NCBI RefSeq assembly: GCF_014695375.1
Contig: NZ_JACJOG010000041.1
Coordinates: 1-64,000 of the forward strand
DNA length: 64,000 nucleotides
From: Coleofasciculus sp. FACHB-T130
GTDB taxonomy: Bacteria; Cyanobacteriota; Cyanobacteriia; Cyanobacteriales; FACHB-T130
Reading direction: 5' to 3'
Both the position numbers and the translations under genes were made by a program. The notes below the pieces were generated by a model. That model made no database searches and was not told the origin of the DNA. It was given only the letters and a program-made list of their open reading frames with translations. Shown here one piece after another: positions 39,566-48,328 of the stretch (the stretch's first letter is position 1; each line of letters starts with the position of its first letter).

Positions 39566-39640
39566 GATTATCGGGATGATTCAGAATATCATTCGTAGTT
39601 TAACGAGTCCGTGGGACACAAATAAAGAGACAGAGATAAT

Positions 39641-41068
39641 ATGTCACTAACAAAATCACTAAATACAGGTTCTAGCGAGGCGGGTGAAGACCTTTGGCAA
39701 CAAGGTCAACTGGTGGAAATAATCATCAGCGATCTTAGTGACAGCGGTGACGGAGTGGGTCGTTTGGGAGGTCGGGTAGTTTTTGTCCCGGATACGGTTC
39801 CGGGCGATCGCGCTCTTGTGCGCTTGGTGCGAGTCAAACCTCAATATGCCCACGGCAAATTGGACGAGATTTTGGAAGCATCTAGCGATCGCATCCGTCC
39901 ATCCTGCATTGTGGCAGATAAGTGCGGGGGCTGTCAGTGGCAGCATATTGACTACCAACACCAGCTAGAAGCCAAGAGAAATCAGGTGATCCAAGCCCTA
40001 GAACGCATTGGCGGGATCGCCCAGCCAACGGTCGATCCCGTCCTGGCAGTTGCCGATCCGTTGGGCTATCGCAACAAAGCGACCTATCCGGTAAAACGGT
40101 CATCTACGGGTCAAGTCCAAGCAGGTTATTACCAAAAAGGCAGCCACCACCTGATTAACTTGAATCAATGCCCGGTTCAAGACTCGCGTTTGAATCCCTT
40201 GCTGGCAGAAGTCAAGCAAGACATCCAGGAGCGGGGTTGGGGAATTTATGACGAAAAACTTCACCGAGGGAAAATCCGTCATTTGGGGCTGCGGATTGGG
40301 CGACGCACGGGCGAAATATTGCTAACCTTGGTCGTCAAAGATTGGAATCTCGCCGGGATCGATGCTCAAGCTCAGGAGTGGTTAACTCGGTACCCCCAGC
40401 TAGTGGGCGTCTCGCTGAACTGCAATCCCGATCGCACCAATGCAATTTTTGGCACGGAAACCCGCTGTATCGCCGGACAACCTTACTTGCTTGAGGAATT
40501 CGCGGGTTTACAGTTCCAAGTGCGTCCCGACACCTTTTTTCAAGTTTATACAGAGCAAGCTGAAGCGCTGTTACAGGCGATCGCTGATGAACTGGATCTG
40601 CAAGGCAATGAGGTGCTAGTAGATGCCTACTGCGGCATTGGCACGTTAACCTTGCCGTTGGCGCAGAAGGTAAAGCAGGCAATTGGCTTGGAGATGCAGC
40701 CAGAAGCAGTCGAGCAAGCGATTCTCAATGCCCAATTGAATAACATCACGAATGTAAAGTTTTATACGGGAACGGTAGAGACGTTATTGCCCACGCTGGA
40801 GGTGAAGCCGGATATTGTATTGCTCGATCCCCCGCGGCAGGGATGCGTCAGCTCAGGGCGTCCGAAGGACGGTCGCGATGTCTTAGAAACCCTTTTAGAA
40901 ATTCAGCCGAGTCGGATTGTCTACGTTAGTTGTAAACCCGCTACCCTAGCCCGCGATCTCAAATTATTGTGTCAATCGGGTGGCTATAAGCTAACCCGCG
41001 TACAACCTGCTGACTTCTTTCCCCAAACGTCTCACGTTGAATGTGCCGCCGTTCTTGTACGGCAATGA
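39641..41068 (+). CDS. rlmD: 23S rRNA (uracil-5-)-methyltransferase, RlmD/TrmA family
   Basis: A 475-residue enzyme that methylates C5 of a uridine in rRNA using SAM. A TRAM domain comes first (VEIIISDLSDSGDGVGRLGG). The Fe-S cluster ligands are CIVADKCGGC and a fourth Cys in NLNQCPVQ. The SAM site is LVDAYCGIGTLTLPLA, the catalytic Cys is in VYVSCKPATLARDL, and the general-base Glu is in TSHVECAAVL. After LLDPPRQGC there are about eight extra residues (VSSGRPKDGRD in place of a D-x-x turn), encoded by a short palindrome CGTCCGAAGGACG. This insertion is close to the active site but in a loop. Exact target uridine is by family only (rlmD or rlmCD-like). Confidence 0.9.
   Translation: MSLTKSLNTGSSEAGEDLWQQGQLVEIIISDLSDSGDGVGRLGGRVVFVPDTVPGDRALVRLVRVKPQYAHGKLDEILEASSDRIRPSCIVADKCGGCQWQHIDYQHQLEAKRNQVIQALERIGGIAQPTVDPVLAVADPLGYRNKATYPVKRSSTGQVQAGYYQKGSHHLINLNQCPVQDSRLNPLLAEVKQDIQERGWGIYDEKLHRGKIRHLGLRIGRRTGEILLTLVVKDWNLAGIDAQAQEWLTRYPQLVGVSLNCNPDRTNAIFGTETRCIAGQPYLLEEFAGLQFQVRPDTFFQVYTEQAEALLQAIADELDLQGNEVLVDAYCGIGTLTLPLAQKVKQAIGLEMQPEAVEQAILNAQLNNITNVKFYTGTVETLLPTLEVKPDIVLLDPPRQGCVSSGRPKDGRDVLETLLEIQPSRIVYVSCKPATLARDLKLLCQSGGYKLTRVQPADFFPQTSHVECAAVLVRQ
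40850..40880. repeat. Short palindromic insertion inside rlmD
   Basis: GGGCGTCCGAAGGACGGTCGC contains the palindrome CGTCC-GAA-GGACG (40859-40871). It adds about eight in-frame residues to the conserved DPPR loop of RlmD. It looks like an insertion of one of the small interspersed palindromes seen elsewhere in the window. Confidence 0.6.
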
Positions 41069-41516
41069 CGGCCCTCTGTAGTGTACTTGACTGAGGTTCG
41101 GGGTGGCTTTTTTAGAAGATTTTGTTACAATAGAGAAAGTGGTTTATCCTACAACTTTTAGGATAGAAAGCACTCCTCTAGAGGTCAGAAGTTAGCAAGT
41201 TATTCGTATCCGTCAGAAAGCTAGCAATTTGCCAAGTAATCTAACGGAAAAATGTAGTTGGTATCCTCGATTAAAAAAAGAGAGTACCGGACAAATACGC
41301 AATGATTAATGCTTGGCGATAGGTGTACTTAAGCCTGGACATCATCTCGAATCTACGTGATTCCCCTGATTGTACGCAAGAGATGTTGTACGTAAAGGAT
41401 GTTGTACGCATAAGATGGGTCCAAAACTACTCGTATCAAAGCTGTATAGCGCTACGCGCATACCCTTCGGCATCTGACTGTTAATTCTATTGAATGAAAG
41501 TCTAGAGGTTTTTTGA
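41069..41516. other. 448-bp intergenic region with short repeats
   Basis: No coding frame is seen. An inverted repeat TATCCTA/TTAGGATA lies at about 41143-41164, and GATGTTGTACG-type direct repeats occur at about 41370-41415. A palindromic CCCTTCGGCAT-type element lies near 41460. The promoter of the ATPase gene at 41517 should be in the right half. Confidence 0.45.
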
Positions 41517-41966
41517 GTGATTGCTATCTCACAGCGTCCGGTAAGGCGAACTTGGGGCACGATAAGCTTCGCTTCTACCCTCTACCTTTGTCCCGTCCTG
41601 GATCTTCTCTTAGCTCAGATTCCATCTCGGTGGCAAGCAGAAATTCGGTTAGGGCTGCAAGAGGCGCTAGTCAATGCAGCAAAACACGGCAATAAGCTCG
41701 ATCCCAGTAAGACCGTGTCCGTCCGCTTTTCGATGGTAGAAGGACAATACTGGTGGGTAATTTCAGACGAAGGAACGGGCTTTTCTCCCCCCTGTGATTG
41801 CCATTCTGACCCCGAACAACATCTCCCTGACGACGAAGCAGAAAGCGGCAGAGGGATGTGTATCCTCCACCAAATCTTCGATCAAGTCCACTGGAACCAC
41901 CAGGGAACGGAACTCAGACTCTGCAAGCAAGTCAAAAATCGCTTCCGGCAACCCCTGCTTTTCTAA
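41517..41966 (+). CDS. Anti-sigma-factor-type ATP-binding protein (HATPase_c, RsbW-like)
   Basis: A 149-residue GHKL ATPase domain. The N box is LGLQEALVNAAKHGNKLDP, the G1 box ISDEGTGFSPP and the G2 box GRGMCILHQIF; the lid and catalytic Glu are standard for serine kinases of the RsbW/SpoIIAB type. Such proteins sequester sigma factors or phosphorylate an anti-sigma antagonist (STAS protein). No partner is beside it. It starts at a GTG (41517); no earlier start fits. It ends overlapping the convergent 93-residue gene by four bases. Confidence 0.85.
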   Translation: MIAISQRPVRRTWGTISFASTLYLCPVLDLLLAQIPSRWQAEIRLGLQEALVNAAKHGNKLDPSKTVSVRFSMVEGQYWWVISDEGTGFSPPCDCHSDPEQHLPDDEAESGRGMCILHQIFDQVHWNHQGTELRLCKQVKNRFRQPLLF

Positions 41967-42244
41967 CGGTTGTGTCCATGAGTTGGGCAAGGCGGTGCTG
42001 AGATAGACTTGTCCAGCCAACCTGAAGCCTGCTGAAAGCGCACCAACGCTTCTTCCGGTTGATCTTTCAGGAGAAATACCAATGCGGCGATGGCTTGTTC
42101 GCCAGCACGAACTTTGCGGTTAGACTTGAGCCGATGCCAATCATTCGGTTGAATACTCAAGCGTTCTGCCAGAGCTTGAGCGAGTTCCAGGGTACTCAGT
42201 TCGTTCAAGTCAGAGGTTTTAGAAAGCTGGGTCGGTTGAGACAT
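41963..42244 (-). CDS. Small conserved cyanobacterial protein (DUF6439-like)
   Basis: A 93-residue soluble helical protein: LSTLELAQALAERLSIQPND, then WHRLKSNRKVRAGEQAIAAL and LLKDQPEEALVRFQQASGWL. The composition and the pattern resemble a small conserved cyanobacterial family (I think DUF6439, not verified). Function unknown. It overlaps the end of the anti-sigma-type gene by four bases, convergently, and is divergent from the coiled-coil membrane gene with a 37-bp gap, so promoters must overlap neighbours. Confidence 0.7.
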   Translation of the reverse strand: MSQPTQLSKTSDLNELSTLELAQALAERLSIQPNDWHRLKSNRKVRAGEQAIAALVFLLKDQPEEALVRFQQASGWLDKSISAPPCPTHGHNR

Positions 42245-42281
42245 ACTGAAGATAGACTCGCATTTATCCCTACTCTACTGT

Positions 42282-42659
42282 ATGCCGCGCCGTCCAAAAG
42301 GATCAGATCCATCACCTTCCCCACTTGGGGATCAAGAGCAATTTGAGCGATCGCTCTTGGAAGTTGAGACTTTGCTTGCGGATCTCAAAGAACGCTATGC
42401 CCAAGTGCAGCAAGACCAGCAACGGCAAGCAGAACTCCAACAGCGATTAGACGATATAAAAAAGGAACAAAGGCTTTCCCAGCAGCGACAACTACAAGTC
42501 GAGCTGCGGCGCATCAAAGAAGAGCTGGATACTATAGAACTTAACTTAGAAAGTCGTCTATTTTCTTGGGACAGTTTAAAAGAACCTTTTTGGCAAGCTG
42601 TCCGCTTTGCAGGACTTGGCATTGTTGTAGGCTGGATCTTGAAGTCCTGCGCTGGGTAG
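42282..42659 (+). CDS. Coiled-coil protein with C-terminal membrane helix
   Basis: A 125-residue protein. A long Gln/Glu/Arg-rich coiled coil spans about residues 22-90 (QRLDDIKKEQRLSQQRQLQV) and a single hydrophobic segment near the C-terminus (AVRFAGLGIVVGWILKSCAG) anchors it. It is conserved-looking but unnamed. It precedes asnS by 109 bp on the same strand; the spacer contains heptamer-like repeats (TCAACCCTCAATTTTCAACCC) that may fold, so co-transcription is uncertain. Confidence 0.7.
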   Translation: MPRRPKGSDPSPSPLGDQEQFERSLLEVETLLADLKERYAQVQQDQQRQAELQQRLDDIKKEQRLSQQRQLQVELRRIKEELDTIELNLESRLFSWDSLKEPFWQAVRFAGLGIVVGWILKSCAG

Positions 42660-42768
42660 GGGTTAGCAGGTTGAAAAGGTGGCAAGTTGAAAGTTAAAGC
42701 TTCAACCCTCAATTTTCAACCCTTTAACTATCGAAACCTTCACTTAGCAGATAACAACAGATAACAAC

Positions 42769-44160
42769 ATGGTGACTCGACGGATTGCAGACATATTGCG
42801 AAATGGTCAGCCAGATGAGCCGCTGACGATCAAAGGCTGGGTACGAACGAAGCGAGAATTGAAAGAATGTGCCTTTGTTGAAGTCAACGATGGCTCATCA
42901 ATGGCTAATCTCCAAGTTGTACTCAATCCGGATTTGTCAGATTATGGAAACATCATCAAGCAGCTGAACACGGGTGCTTCTGTAGAAGTTGCGGGTGTGC
43001 TGGTAGAGTCTCCGGCAAAAGGACAGCGGATTGAGCTGAAGGCAGAAACGGTGAAAGTGTACGGGGAAGCCGATCCCGAAACCTATCCGTTGCAAAAGAA
43101 ACGTCACTCATTTGAGTTTTTGCGAACAATTGGACATTTGCGATCGCGCACCAATTCCTTTGGCGCAGTGTTCCGCGTCCGCAACGCCTGTTCCTATGCA
43201 ATTCACCAATTCTTTCAAGAGCGAGGATTTCTCTGGGTTCATACTCCGATTATCAGCGCTAGCGACTGTGAAGGGGCGGGAGAGATGTTTACCGTCACCA
43301 ACCTCAACCTGAAGGATATCCCCCGCACAAACGCTCAGGAGATTGATTACAGCAAAGACTTTTTTGGACGCCCTGCCTATCTCACCGTCAGCGGACAACT
43401 GGAAGCTGAAGTCATGGCGATGGCATTCAGCAATGTTTATACTTTTGGTCCCACCTTCCGAGCAGAAAATTCCAATACTTCTCGCCACTTGGCAGAATTT
43501 TGGATGGTAGAACCAGAAATGGCTTTCTGCGATTTAGAAGGCAACATGGACTTAGCAGAAGCCTTCCTGAAGCACGTTTTCAAGTATGTGCTGGAGACGT
43601 GTCCTGAAGACATGGAGTTTTTTAACCAGCGAATTGATAACTCCGTTCTCGCTACAGCGGACAATATCATTAACAACGAGTTTGAACGGTTGACTTACAC
43701 GGATGCGATCGCGCTTTTGGAAAAAGCCGATAAAAAATTCGAGTATCCCGTCAAATGGAGCTTGGATTTGCAGTCAGAACACGAACGCTATTTAGCTGAA
43801 GAAGTCTTCAAAAAACCTGTTATCCTTACTGACTACCCAACAGAAATCAAAGCCTTCTATATGCGCTTGAGCGACGATGAAAAAACCGTCCGCGCAATGG
43901 ATATATTGGCTCCTAAAATTGGCGAAATTATTGGGGGATCGCAGCGGGAAGAACGTCTGGATGTGCTAGAACGACGAATTCAGGCTCAAGGGCTAAATCC
44001 AGCAGATTATTGGTGGTATCTCGATTTACGTCGCTATGGCACGGTTCCTCACGCTGGCTTTGGTTTGGGGTTTGAGCGCTTAGTGCAATTTATGACTGGA
44101 ATGGGCAATATTCGAGATGTGATCCCCTTCCCTCGTGCGCCATTGACTGTAGATTTTTAA
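42769..44160 (+). CDS. asnS: Asparaginyl-tRNA synthetase
   Basis: A 463-residue class IIb aminoacyl-tRNA synthetase. The N-terminal OB-fold anticodon-binding domain ([18 protein letters not shown]) is followed by the catalytic domain with motif 1 ([18 protein letters not shown]), motif 2 ([20 protein letters not shown]) and motif 3 ([20 protein letters not shown]). The end is [14 protein letters not shown]. The enzyme charges tRNA-Asn with asparagine in the cytoplasm. Length and order are standard. A strong inverted repeat follows at 44162. Confidence 0.97.
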   Translation: MVTRRIADILRNGQPDEPLTIKGWVRTKRELKECAFVEVNDGSSMANLQVVLNPDLSDYGNIIKQLNTGASVEVAGVLVESPAKGQRIELKAETVKVYGEADPETYPLQKKRHSFEFLRTIGHLRSRTNSFGAVFRVRNACSYAIHQFFQERGFLWVHTPIISASDCEGAGEMFTVTNLNLKDIPRTNAQEIDYSKDFFGRPAYLTVSGQLEAEVMAMAFSNVYTFGPTFRAENSNTSRHLAEFWMVEPEMAFCDLEGNMDLAEAFLKHVFKYVLETCPEDMEFFNQRIDNSVLATADNIINNEFERLTYTDAIALLEKADKKFEYPVKWSLDLQSEHERYLAEEVFKKPVILTDYPTEIKAFYMRLSDDEKTVRAMDILAPKIGEIIGGSQREERLDVLERRIQAQGLNPADYWWYLDLRRYGTVPHAGFGLGFERLVQFMTGMGNIRDVIPFPRAPLTVDF

Positions 44161-44161
44161 G

Positions 44162-44194
44162 TTCAGTAGAGTGGGTATTGCCCACTCTACTGAA
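44162..44194. terminator. Inverted repeat after asnS
   Basis: TTCAGTAGAGTGGG (44162-44175) pairs perfectly with CCCACTCTACTGAA (44181-44194) over a 5-base loop. It begins just after the asnS stop. No T run follows, so it may act as an RNA 3'-end stabiliser or partial terminator. Confidence 0.65.
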
Positions 44195-44239
44195 AGCCCA
44201 AAAAGCACAAGGGCAAAGTATGAAATCTTGAAACTATAT

Positions 44240-45145
44240 TTAATTAGCTGACTTGACACGACGGCGGCTGCGACTTAGTAAGGCAAGCGCACCGAAACCG
44301 AGCAAAGAGCCAACAGTACCAGGCTCCGGAACGGAGGTGGCAGCAAGACCAACAATATTGCCGCCGCCATTAAAAGTACCCAGTGTTGTAGCAGCACCTG
44401 TGGCCAAGTTAATGCTGTAAATGTTCGAGCCAGAAGCTGCGAAGGCATTATTGACAATGCTACCTCCCTTCTTGGTCGTTACAATGTCAAATCCTCCAGT
44501 TTCGCCGAAATCAACACCTAGGGAGCCAATCGTGTTCAGAATGCCAGCATTGGGCGGGTTCTGCTGAACCAATGTGTCGAGAGCAAAGTCAATTCCGTAC
44601 AGTGCGGTTGTGGTTGTCCCAGTAAACGAATTAGTGTAGGCCGCAGCGGTAATATTGGGGTTAGTGCCAAAGTTGGGATCGCCAGCCGCATAGGCTAAGG
44701 TTCCATCGGTAATCACGGCACCGCTATCTACGTTAATGCGAAGGTTTTGGTCATTGCTACCGACAAGCCGCAGGCGGTCGGGTACTGGGTTGAAGTCAAA
44801 TCCAGACTCGAATCCTCCCGTGAAGGCAGTGCTGAGGGTCTTCACGAAAGTAGCAGCACCCGTGGTGGTGTCAATGGTATAAATACCGTTTTTGTCTGTG
44901 ACACCGTAGAGGAGACCATCGGCTGGTCGAAAGTCAATCCCTAGCACAGTCCCATCAACCCCTGCAATCTTTACGGTGCTAGAAATCTTGGAAAGTTTGC
45001 GGTTAAAGAAAACTAGGCTGTTATCGTCGTTCAGACCAATCAGCTTCATGGTCGCTGCCTCTGCGGGTTTGGCAACGCCGAGCAGATCGAACATCGTAGC
45101 TACAGTTAATGCAGCGATCGCTGTACCAAGCTTAATTAGTTTCAT
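44240..45145 (-). CDS. DUF4394 domain protein with PEP-CTERM sorting signal
   Basis: A 301-residue exported protein. A signal peptide (IKLGTAIAALTVATMFDLLG ... AEA) precedes a beta-propeller-like DUF4394 region (LIGLNDDNSLVFFNR, LLYGVTDKNGIYTIDTTTG, FNPVPDRLRLVGSNDQNLRI). The C-terminus SVPEPGTVGSLLGFGALALL followed by basic SRSRRR is a PEP-CTERM anchor, which directs the protein to the exosortase pathway at the cell surface. It is a likely extracellular matrix protein. It is monocistronic, with a long AT-rich upstream region. Confidence 0.88.
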   Translation of the reverse strand: MKLIKLGTAIAALTVATMFDLLGVAKPAEAATMKLIGLNDDNSLVFFNRKLSKISSTVKIAGVDGTVLGIDFRPADGLLYGVTDKNGIYTIDTTTGAATFVKTLSTAFTGGFESGFDFNPVPDRLRLVGSNDQNLRINVDSGAVITDGTLAYAAGDPNFGTNPNITAAAYTNSFTGTTTTALYGIDFALDTLVQQNPPNAGILNTIGSLGVDFGETGGFDIVTTKKGGSIVNNAFAASGSNIYSINLATGAATTLGTFNGGGNIVGLAATSVPEPGTVGSLLGFGALALLSRSRRRVKSAN

Positions 45146-45684
45146 GGGTAGTTCTCCAACTGCTAATTTTTTCTAGTTTTGTCAGCCAAGCTCAACAAGT
45201 AACTAAAACTACGCAAATATGCTTAGTTTTAACGGTGATTGACAATGACTGTGTACTGTACGGAGGAACTATCACTACGGTTTTCGGTCAGAGTCTATCT
45301 TTACAAATTCTTTAATTAGCAGCCTCTTTTCTCTCAAAAGATGAAGTTTTGATGAAGTTTTGCTGAAATGCTTGTTTAAACTACGCATTGTAAAACTACG
45401 GAAAGCAGAAACTTTCAGTTTGTGTTTCAAGGCAGTGTGGAAGTATAGCAACAGCCAGGGCGGTTAGGACGCTAAGTATAGAACATACTCCATAGCATCG
45501 CGTAGACAAACAAACTGGTCGAGTTGTTTGCGAATTCAACTTTTGAGCCAAGACTTGAGCCAAGGATTTGCGTTAAAACACTTCTTTGTTGATTCCGTAA
45601 GAGTTGACGCTTTAGAGAGTGTTCCACTACGAAATTTTCGATGTAACGCTTGAAGGTTTTTAATTGAGGCGGTGCTTTTTTAGT
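45146..45684. other. 539-bp intergenic region
   Basis: Upstream of the PEP-CTERM gene and downstream of the DUF488 gene. Several short direct repeats such as GATGAAGTTTTG (around 45340-45362) are seen. No coding frame or RNA gene can be supported. Confidence 0.4.
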
Positions 45685-46131
45685 TTACTTCAAATGTTTA
45701 ATTGGAACATCAACAAGCTTCTGTAGTTCGCAAGCAACATCTACTCTATGACATTTAGATGAGTCCATCTCAGCACACAATAGTAAAATCGTGCCGACTT
45801 CAGCAAGCTTTGAAATTTCTATTAGTGTTTCACGCGCTTTATCATAATCAGGAGGAATCCAGTTACTTTTACCAGATGTATTACCTAGAGATTCTTTTGA
45901 TAAATACTTAATTTTTTTATAACTACAAATTTTTTCTATCTGCTCTTTGTACCATTGACGACTCCAAGCACGAGGGCTTAATCTAACGTCTATTACACAA
46001 GTGACATTAAATTCATGTAAGTAATCTAAAAAAACTTCGTGGTTTGTTCTATTTCCATAACCAAAAGTCAGGATGAGTCTATCCATATTAGAAATAGTTT
46101 TAGAATCATCTTCTGTAGCAATAATAGCCAT
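45685..46131 (-). CDS. DUF488 family protein
   Basis: A 148-residue protein of the DUF488 family. Its hallmarks are LTFGYGNRTNHEVFLDYLHE and VTCVIDVRLSPRAWSRQWYK at the start and LLLCAEMDSSKCHRVDVACE near the end, where the Cys-Ala-Glu and Cys-His are conserved. The family is of unknown biochemistry, often next to helicases or restriction genes. ATG at 46131 is used; an internal ATG at 46086 (MDRLILTFGYGN) would also begin near the domain. It lies 6 bp downstream of a gene with an in-frame UGA, so the two form an operon. Confidence 0.8.
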   Translation of the reverse strand: MAIIATEDDSKTISNMDRLILTFGYGNRTNHEVFLDYLHEFNVTCVIDVRLSPRAWSRQWYKEQIEKICSYKKIKYLSKESLGNTSGKSNWIPPDYDKARETLIEISKLAEVGTILLLCAEMDSSKCHRVDVACELQKLVDVPIKHLK

Positions 46132-46137
46132 TTTTAT

Positions 46138-46953
46138 TCAGAAAAAACTGAGCTGTTCATATTTTACTATAGGTGGGTACACTAAACCAATAATCATAAA
46201 ATTCTGGGGATGGCTTTTTAAATTCCCAACAATAAAATAAAGCTCTTTATCATACATAAAGCTGCTTTCGAGTTTTTGCCTAACTTTCTCCAATGCTTCA
46301 TTCTCCTTAGAGTATAAATCAGCTAATTTTGAGCGTTCTCAACAATTTCTGTACAACTGCATGATTTCCCAGTCGGTGATTGTATATTTGTGTTTAACGT
46401 CATCATTATCTGTAAATTCATATCCAAACTTATAAGGAATTTTCTCTAATGTTGACAATGGATTGCTTGGTTCTAGTAAATCGAGCAACTCGAGCTGATC
46501 CTGCACGGCTTGCTGCTTATCGCTCCATTCACGTTCTACTGGCTTGCAAAAATATTTACTTATATTTTTAGGCTTAATTAAACCTAGAGTTTTATTTTGT
46601 TTTTTAATACTATTGATGGAATCAAACTGAAAAGGGAAAATGAAAGATTTTATTTTTCCCCAATTATTCTCCGTCCCGACTTTTCTAAGGACACTTATAG
46701 AATCATCATCTATCCTATAACTTTCAGGTCTAGCATCCTTATCATTTTTTTCTATTCGAGCGCTGATAATACTCCATCTAGGAAATTTTTTATCGAATTC
46801 TAGCTCGCGGAAACGAATAGGATAAATGCGAATCCAACTTTTAGGATTTTCGTCGTCATCCAATAAGATTCCAGCCGTACAAACAGTTTCTTTGTATTTG
46901 GTGCTTATTGAAGGATAAGTCTTTGTTGCAATTAGTATTTTATTTCTTTCCAT
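46138..46953 (-). pseudogene. Dual-domain unknown protein broken by an in-frame UGA
   Basis: The frame runs from ATG 46953 for 204 codons (MERNKILIATKTYPSISTKY...), meets a TGA at about 46339-46341 (Asn-Cys-stop), then continues in the same frame for 66 more codons: ERSKLADLYSKENEALEKV to YFIVGNLKSHPQNFMIIGLV and YPP, to a real stop at 46138. The part after the TGA reads as the normal C-terminal domain (an LYF(F/I)VG ... IIG(L/V)-x-YPP block), as in full-length relatives paired with DUF488, as far as I recall. So this is either a recent nonsense mutation (TGG to TGA is possible) or a readthrough gene. The N-terminal part has SWIRIYPIRFRELEF. Function unknown. Confidence 0.7.
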
Positions 46954-47151
46954 ATAAGTTAACCTTCTTTAAATTCAAGGTGGCTTGGCGGTGCAAAGGG
47001 GAAAAGTTGGTTATAGGCTAGGCTACAAGGCCTGCTAGTGATTGTTGGCGCACGGGATCTCTGCCAAACCGTGAAATTTTCGATGCAAAAGAGCGATCGC
47101 GTTGCGCCGAAGAAGTCCGTTCGCTTTTGCTGGAACCATCGCCCCACTCGC

Positions 47152-47619
47152 TCAAAGCTGTTGAGATATTCTATGCGCTGTCGTAGAAGGGTCTTTTGGC
47201 GCAGGCGACTCTAGCTCAAACCCGTGCTTTTTGTACCAGTTGATAAGACCTGGAGTGGTGGCGATATCTTTGTGAGTCAAGCAACCGTAGATGTGTGTCA
47301 TCCCCTTCTGGCGAGCGAAGTCAAGCGCAAACTTCAGAAGGTAAGTGCCTAGTCCTTTGTTGCGGTAGTTTCTAGGTTTGAGTTTAAATACTTTCCGCCA
47401 CCTTGGGATCTCTACGACATCATCATCATCATTGGAGATAATCAAGTCGCTTATTTTCATTTCTCCTGGTGGATCGACGACGCATTGAAGCCGACCAACT
47501 TCATTATTTTGATATTGCAGCTTGACGACAAGAAGCCCGGATTCATCGTCATAATCGCCTTTCATCTGGTACCGGCGACCTTGCTTATCTCCAACTAATT
47601 GCTCTATCTCCTGAGTCAT
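47152..47619 (-). CDS. GNAT family N-acetyltransferase
   Basis: A 155-residue protein with a GNAT-like core: FKLKPRNYRNKGLGTYLLKF is the acetyl-CoA-binding loop (R/N-x-x-G-x-G-x), and ARQKGMTHIYGCLT and LINWYKKHGFELES form the last strand and helix. It acetylates an unknown amine. The N-terminal half (QGRRYQMKGDYDDESGLLVV) is less typical and may be a small extra domain. It is monocistronic, with a run of short, broken frames on both sides. Confidence 0.75.
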   Translation of the reverse strand: MTQEIEQLVGDKQGRRYQMKGDYDDESGLLVVKLQYQNNEVGRLQCVVDPPGEMKISDLIISNDDDDVVEIPRWRKVFKLKPRNYRNKGLGTYLLKFALDFARQKGMTHIYGCLTHKDIATTPGLINWYKKHGFELESPAPKDPSTTAHRISQQL

Positions 47620-47993
47620 CCAGCCGTTCTCGTAGACTTTCTAAAGTTCCAAGGCATGATGAGTTCCGCTTGATTCCAAAACCCAAGTCGCTGTTATAGG
47701 TGTACTTGTAGCGATCGCACGATTATCTAGAAATTACTTCTTGAAAGTTATTGCTTATGGCGCATTAGGCGTCTATATAGCTTGGGCAGCCCATGGCTTA
47801 TTCCACCAAATTCTAGCTTTAGGGCAGGTAAATCGCTAACTGAGAAGCAAGCTCTATTTACACCAATGAAGTAATTTTAGTCAAAGCTGGAACCATAATA
47901 TTGCCACTGGTAGATGGAAGCATAAGCCTGCCGTTGCGGCAAAGTTATGGGTAAAGTCACAAGGAAGCTAGAAGGCACAAACGTCACAAAAAA
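47620..47993. other. 374-bp intergenic stretch with a possible gene remnant
   Basis: On the plus strand a frame without an ATG runs to 47839 and encodes VPLDSKTQVAVIGVLVAIAR and later a hydrophobic AYGALGVYIAWAAHGLFHQI. It is open from just after a TGA and has no recognisable ribosome site; it may be the decayed end of a membrane protein. The rest has no visible feature. Confidence 0.35.
47741..47839 (+). CDS. Possible 32-residue membrane peptide or remnant
   Basis: From a TTG at 47741 the frame encodes a 32-residue peptide, KVIAYGALGVYIAWAAHG followed by LFHQILALGQVNR. It is a plausible single helix, but there is no good ribosome site. It is included because the codon use looks coding-like; it is as likely to be the tail of a broken gene. 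Confidence 0.25.
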   Translation: MKVIAYGALGVYIAWAAHGLFHQILALGQVNR

Positions 47994-48065
47994 AGCTGGT
48001 GACAAGATTTGAACTTGCGACCGGCTGATTACAAATCAGCTGCTCTACCCCTGAGCTACACCAGC
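47994..48065 (-). tRNA. trnT: tRNA-Thr (anticodon UGU)
   Basis: On the minus strand the sequence folds into a full cloverleaf: acceptor arm GCTGGTG / CACCAGC, D-arm GCTC-AGGGGTA-GAGC, anticodon stem GCTGA / TCAGC with loop TTTGTAA (anticodon TGT) and a T-arm with TTCAAAT. CCA is not encoded. It reads threonine ACA-type codons. Confidence 0.95.
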
Positions 48066-48328
48066 AACCAATGTATAGAATAGCAATTTTTGAATTAAAT
48101 ATCCAGTCCTTTCAGTATTAATACTCAATTCTTTCCCAGGAACATCAGCCAAATCATCAAAACTAATTTGGGCTGGAGTCGCGATCGCCCTCCCCTTCCT
48201 CTTAACCAAACCTCTGGTTGAAATTTCGCGGAACTAGACACAAACGTTCTTAGTTGCTGTAGAATCTATGTTCGTACCCAAAATTACGGTATCCCGACCG
48301 ATGTACCGGGGATTAAAGGAGAGCGTTC

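Noticed and set aside
48270-48328. Possible CysR/LysR-type operator upstream of sbpA
   Set aside because: A GGTATCCC...GTACCGGG partial symmetry exists, but it does not fit a T-N11-A box well enough to call.
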